DNA of 9,226 nucleotides from Mesorhizobium sp. (GTDB taxonomy: Bacteria; Pseudomonadota; Alphaproteobacteria; Rhizobiales; Rhizobiaceae): positions 1 to 9,226 of the forward strand of contig JAUYMV010000538.1 of NCBI GenBank assembly GCA_030698645.1. Reading direction: 5' to 3'. The translations under genes and the position numbers were made by a program. The notes under the pieces are model-generated. The model made no database searches. It was not told where the DNA came from and worked only from the letters and a program-made list of their open reading frames with translations. Positions 8,262-9,226 of the stretch are shown piece after piece (position 1 is the first letter of the stretch; each line of letters begins with the position of its first letter).

Positions 8262-8293
8262 GGTTAAGAGACACGGTTAAGCCAGCCTTAACC
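8262..8293. promoter_or_regulatory. CtrA-type box with a third GGTTAAG copy, upstream of the outer-membrane protein gene
   Basis: TTAA (8277-8280), seven bases, then TTAAC (8288-8292) match the CtrA consensus TTAA-N7-TTAA exactly. The flanks make it a symmetrical repeat: GGTTAAG (8275-8281), 5 bases, CTTAACC (8287-8293). Another direct GGTTAAG stands at 8262-8268, 13 bases further upstream. A weak -10 (CATTAT, 8303-8308) at 17 bases would put the -35 at 8280-8285, inside the box, which is the usual geometry for CtrA-activated promoters. CtrA is the alphaproteobacterial cell-cycle master regulator. Binding is inferred from the match only. Confidence 0.55.
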
Positions 8294-8368
8294 TTTGCGA
8301 TTCATTATCCATCCCGGGATCAATCCTGTTCGGCGCGTTGAGCTTTGCCGGGGACAAGAGGGTGAATG

Positions 8369-9157
8369 ATGATGGCTAAGTTTCTCAAGCAGTCGCTGAT
8401 TGGCGCTGCCCTGCTGGCAGCAGGAGTCCTGCCGGGCGCCGCCGCGGACATCTACGAGCCGCCGGTCTATGAAGAGCCGCCGGTCGAAATCGAGTATGGC
8501 GGCTGGTACATCCGCGGCCATATCGGCATGAGCAATCAGCGCCTCAAGGTGCTCGAATCCTCGCTCTTTTCCAATCCGGCGATTCTCTCCTATGGCTGGC
8601 ACGACAAGGGCGGCTTCGATTCCGCGCCGCTCTTTGGCGGCGGTGTCGGCTACAAGCTGAACGACTATCTGCGCGGCGACATCACGCTCGAATATCGCGG
8701 CAAGTCCGACTTCAACGCGCTCGTCTTCGTGACGACGGCGGGCGGCACGACGACCAACGACTACCGCGCCAAGAAGTCGGAATGGCTGGTACTCGCCAAT
8801 GCCTATGCCGATCTCGGCAAGTACCACGGTATCACGCCCTATGTCGGCGTCGGCATCGGCGCGTCGCGCAACACGATCTCGCATTTTCGCGATGTGAACA
8901 TCCTGAACGGCGGCGCCGGCTACGCCGGCACGGCATCGAAGTGGAACCTCGCCTGGGCCCTGCATGCGGGCGTCGCTTTCGAGGCGACCGAGCGCCTGAC
9001 CGTCGATCTCGGCTACAGCTTCGTCAATCTCGGCGATGCCAAGACCGGGACATTCTTCAACGACGATCCGCTTTTCGACATTCCCAACAACGGGTTCCAG
9101 TTCAAGAATCTGTCGTCGCACGATGTAAAGCTCGGGGTTCGCTATTCCCTGCAGTGA
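8369..9157 (+). CDS. Outer-membrane beta-barrel protein (Omp25/31-like porin family)
   Basis: The 262-residue product has a Sec signal peptide (KFLKQSLIGAALLAAGVLPG, cut after AAA at about residue 26). A short Pro/Glu linker follows (DIYEPPVYEEPPVEIEYGG), then alternating amphipathic strands of an eight-stranded OmpA-like barrel: GGWYIRGHIGMS, LFGGGVGYKL, YLRGDITLEYRG, EWLVLANAYADLG, ITPYVGVGIGAS, WALHAGVAFEA, LTVDLGYSFVNLG and HDVKLGVRYSLQ. This is the arrangement of small rhizobial/Brucella outer-membrane proteins of the Omp25/31 group. The exact role is unknown. The last residue is Gln, whereas such barrels usually end in Phe or Trp, so the assembly signal is atypical. Three in-frame ATGs (8366, 8369, 8372) follow AAGAGGGTGA (8356-8365); with GAGG at 8358-8361 the middle one has the best spacing (7 bases). 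It lies 183 bases after glmM with its own likely promoter, so it is probably monocistronic. Confidence 0.92.
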   Translation: MMAKFLKQSLIGAALLAAGVLPGAAADIYEPPVYEEPPVEIEYGGWYIRGHIGMSNQRLKVLESSLFSNPAILSYGWHDKGGFDSAPLFGGGVGYKLNDYLRGDITLEYRGKSDFNALVFVTTAGGTTTNDYRAKKSEWLVLANAYADLGKYHGITPYVGVGIGASRNTISHFRDVNILNGGAGYAGTASKWNLAWALHAGVAFEATERLTVDLGYSFVNLGDAKTGTFFNDDPLFDIPNNGFQFKNLSSHDVKLGVRYSLQ

Positions 9158-9183
9158 GCAAGCCGCGTATCCGCTCGACAAGA

Positions 9184-9213
9184 CGCCCGGCACCTGCCGG
9201 GCGTTTTGCTTTT
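9184..9213 (+). terminator. Intrinsic terminator after the outer-membrane protein gene
   Basis: A perfect 9-bp stem, CGCCCGGCA (9184-9192) with TGCCGGGCG (9195-9203), has a tight 2-base loop (4 if the A-T closing pair opens) and is followed by TTTTGCTTTT (9204-9213). It lies 26 bases after the stop codon and supports a transcript ending here. Confidence 0.9.
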
Positions 9214-9226
9214 GGACGATCGGCAT

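Noticed and set aside
8240..8310. DnaA boxes (TTATCACAC near 8243; TTATCCATC near 8305) and a possible origin
   Set aside because: The first needs a one-base deletion to fit TTATNCACA and the second matches 7 of 9. There is no cluster and no origin-associated gene.

Overview
The window reads as chromosomal DNA from an alphaproteobacterium of the order Rhizobiales, probably Phyllobacteriaceae (Mesorhizobium-like). The reasons are high GC coding sequence, the tilS-ftsH-glmM order typical of that group, a rhizobial-type sigma70 promoter before ftsH, a perfect CtrA-type site, and a small rhizobial outer-membrane barrel protein. The genus is an inference; nothing in the window fixes the species.

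Layout: (1) 2-574, the 3' end of tilS (tRNA-Ile lysidine synthetase). (2) 680-2614, a complete ftsH (membrane AAA+ zinc protease) with its own likely promoter and a strong intrinsic terminator. (3) 2764-3546, an AT-richer orphan gene of unknown function carrying an Rx4H (HEPN-like) motif. (4) 3563-4201 on the minus strand, a TetR-family repressor. (5) 4282-5520 and 5622-6665 on the plus strand, a secreted right-handed beta-helix protein and a secreted diheme c-type cytochrome. These form the recurrent but functionally unassigned TIGR03805/TIGR03806 (SO2930-type) pair. (6) 6833-8185, glmM (phosphoglucosamine mutase). (7) 8369-9157, an outer-membrane beta-barrel protein with a CtrA-type box upstream and a strong terminator downstream.

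How it fits together: tilS, ftsH and glmM are housekeeping genes that are usually adjacent in Rhizobiales. About 3.9 kb of accessory genes (2764-6665) sits between ftsH and glmM. It has two parts of different character: the low-GC HEPN-like orphan, and a TetR/beta-helix/cytochrome module with host-like composition. The TetR gene diverges from the beta-helix gene, and a clear palindrome (4205-4225) lies in the 80-bp gap, next to a perfect TTGACA. This suggests that TetR controls itself and the periplasmic pair. Between the two genes of the pair lies a tandem-hairpin element resembling rhizobial intergenic palindromic repeats, which makes the start of the cytochrome uncertain.

The part with the most unknown biology is the TetR-controlled beta-helix/diheme cytochrome pair. 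The HEPN-like orphan and the CtrA-type box before the outer-membrane protein are the next best leads. No RNA gene, CRISPR array, insertion sequence or replication origin was seen, and no gene-free stretch exceeds 300 bases.
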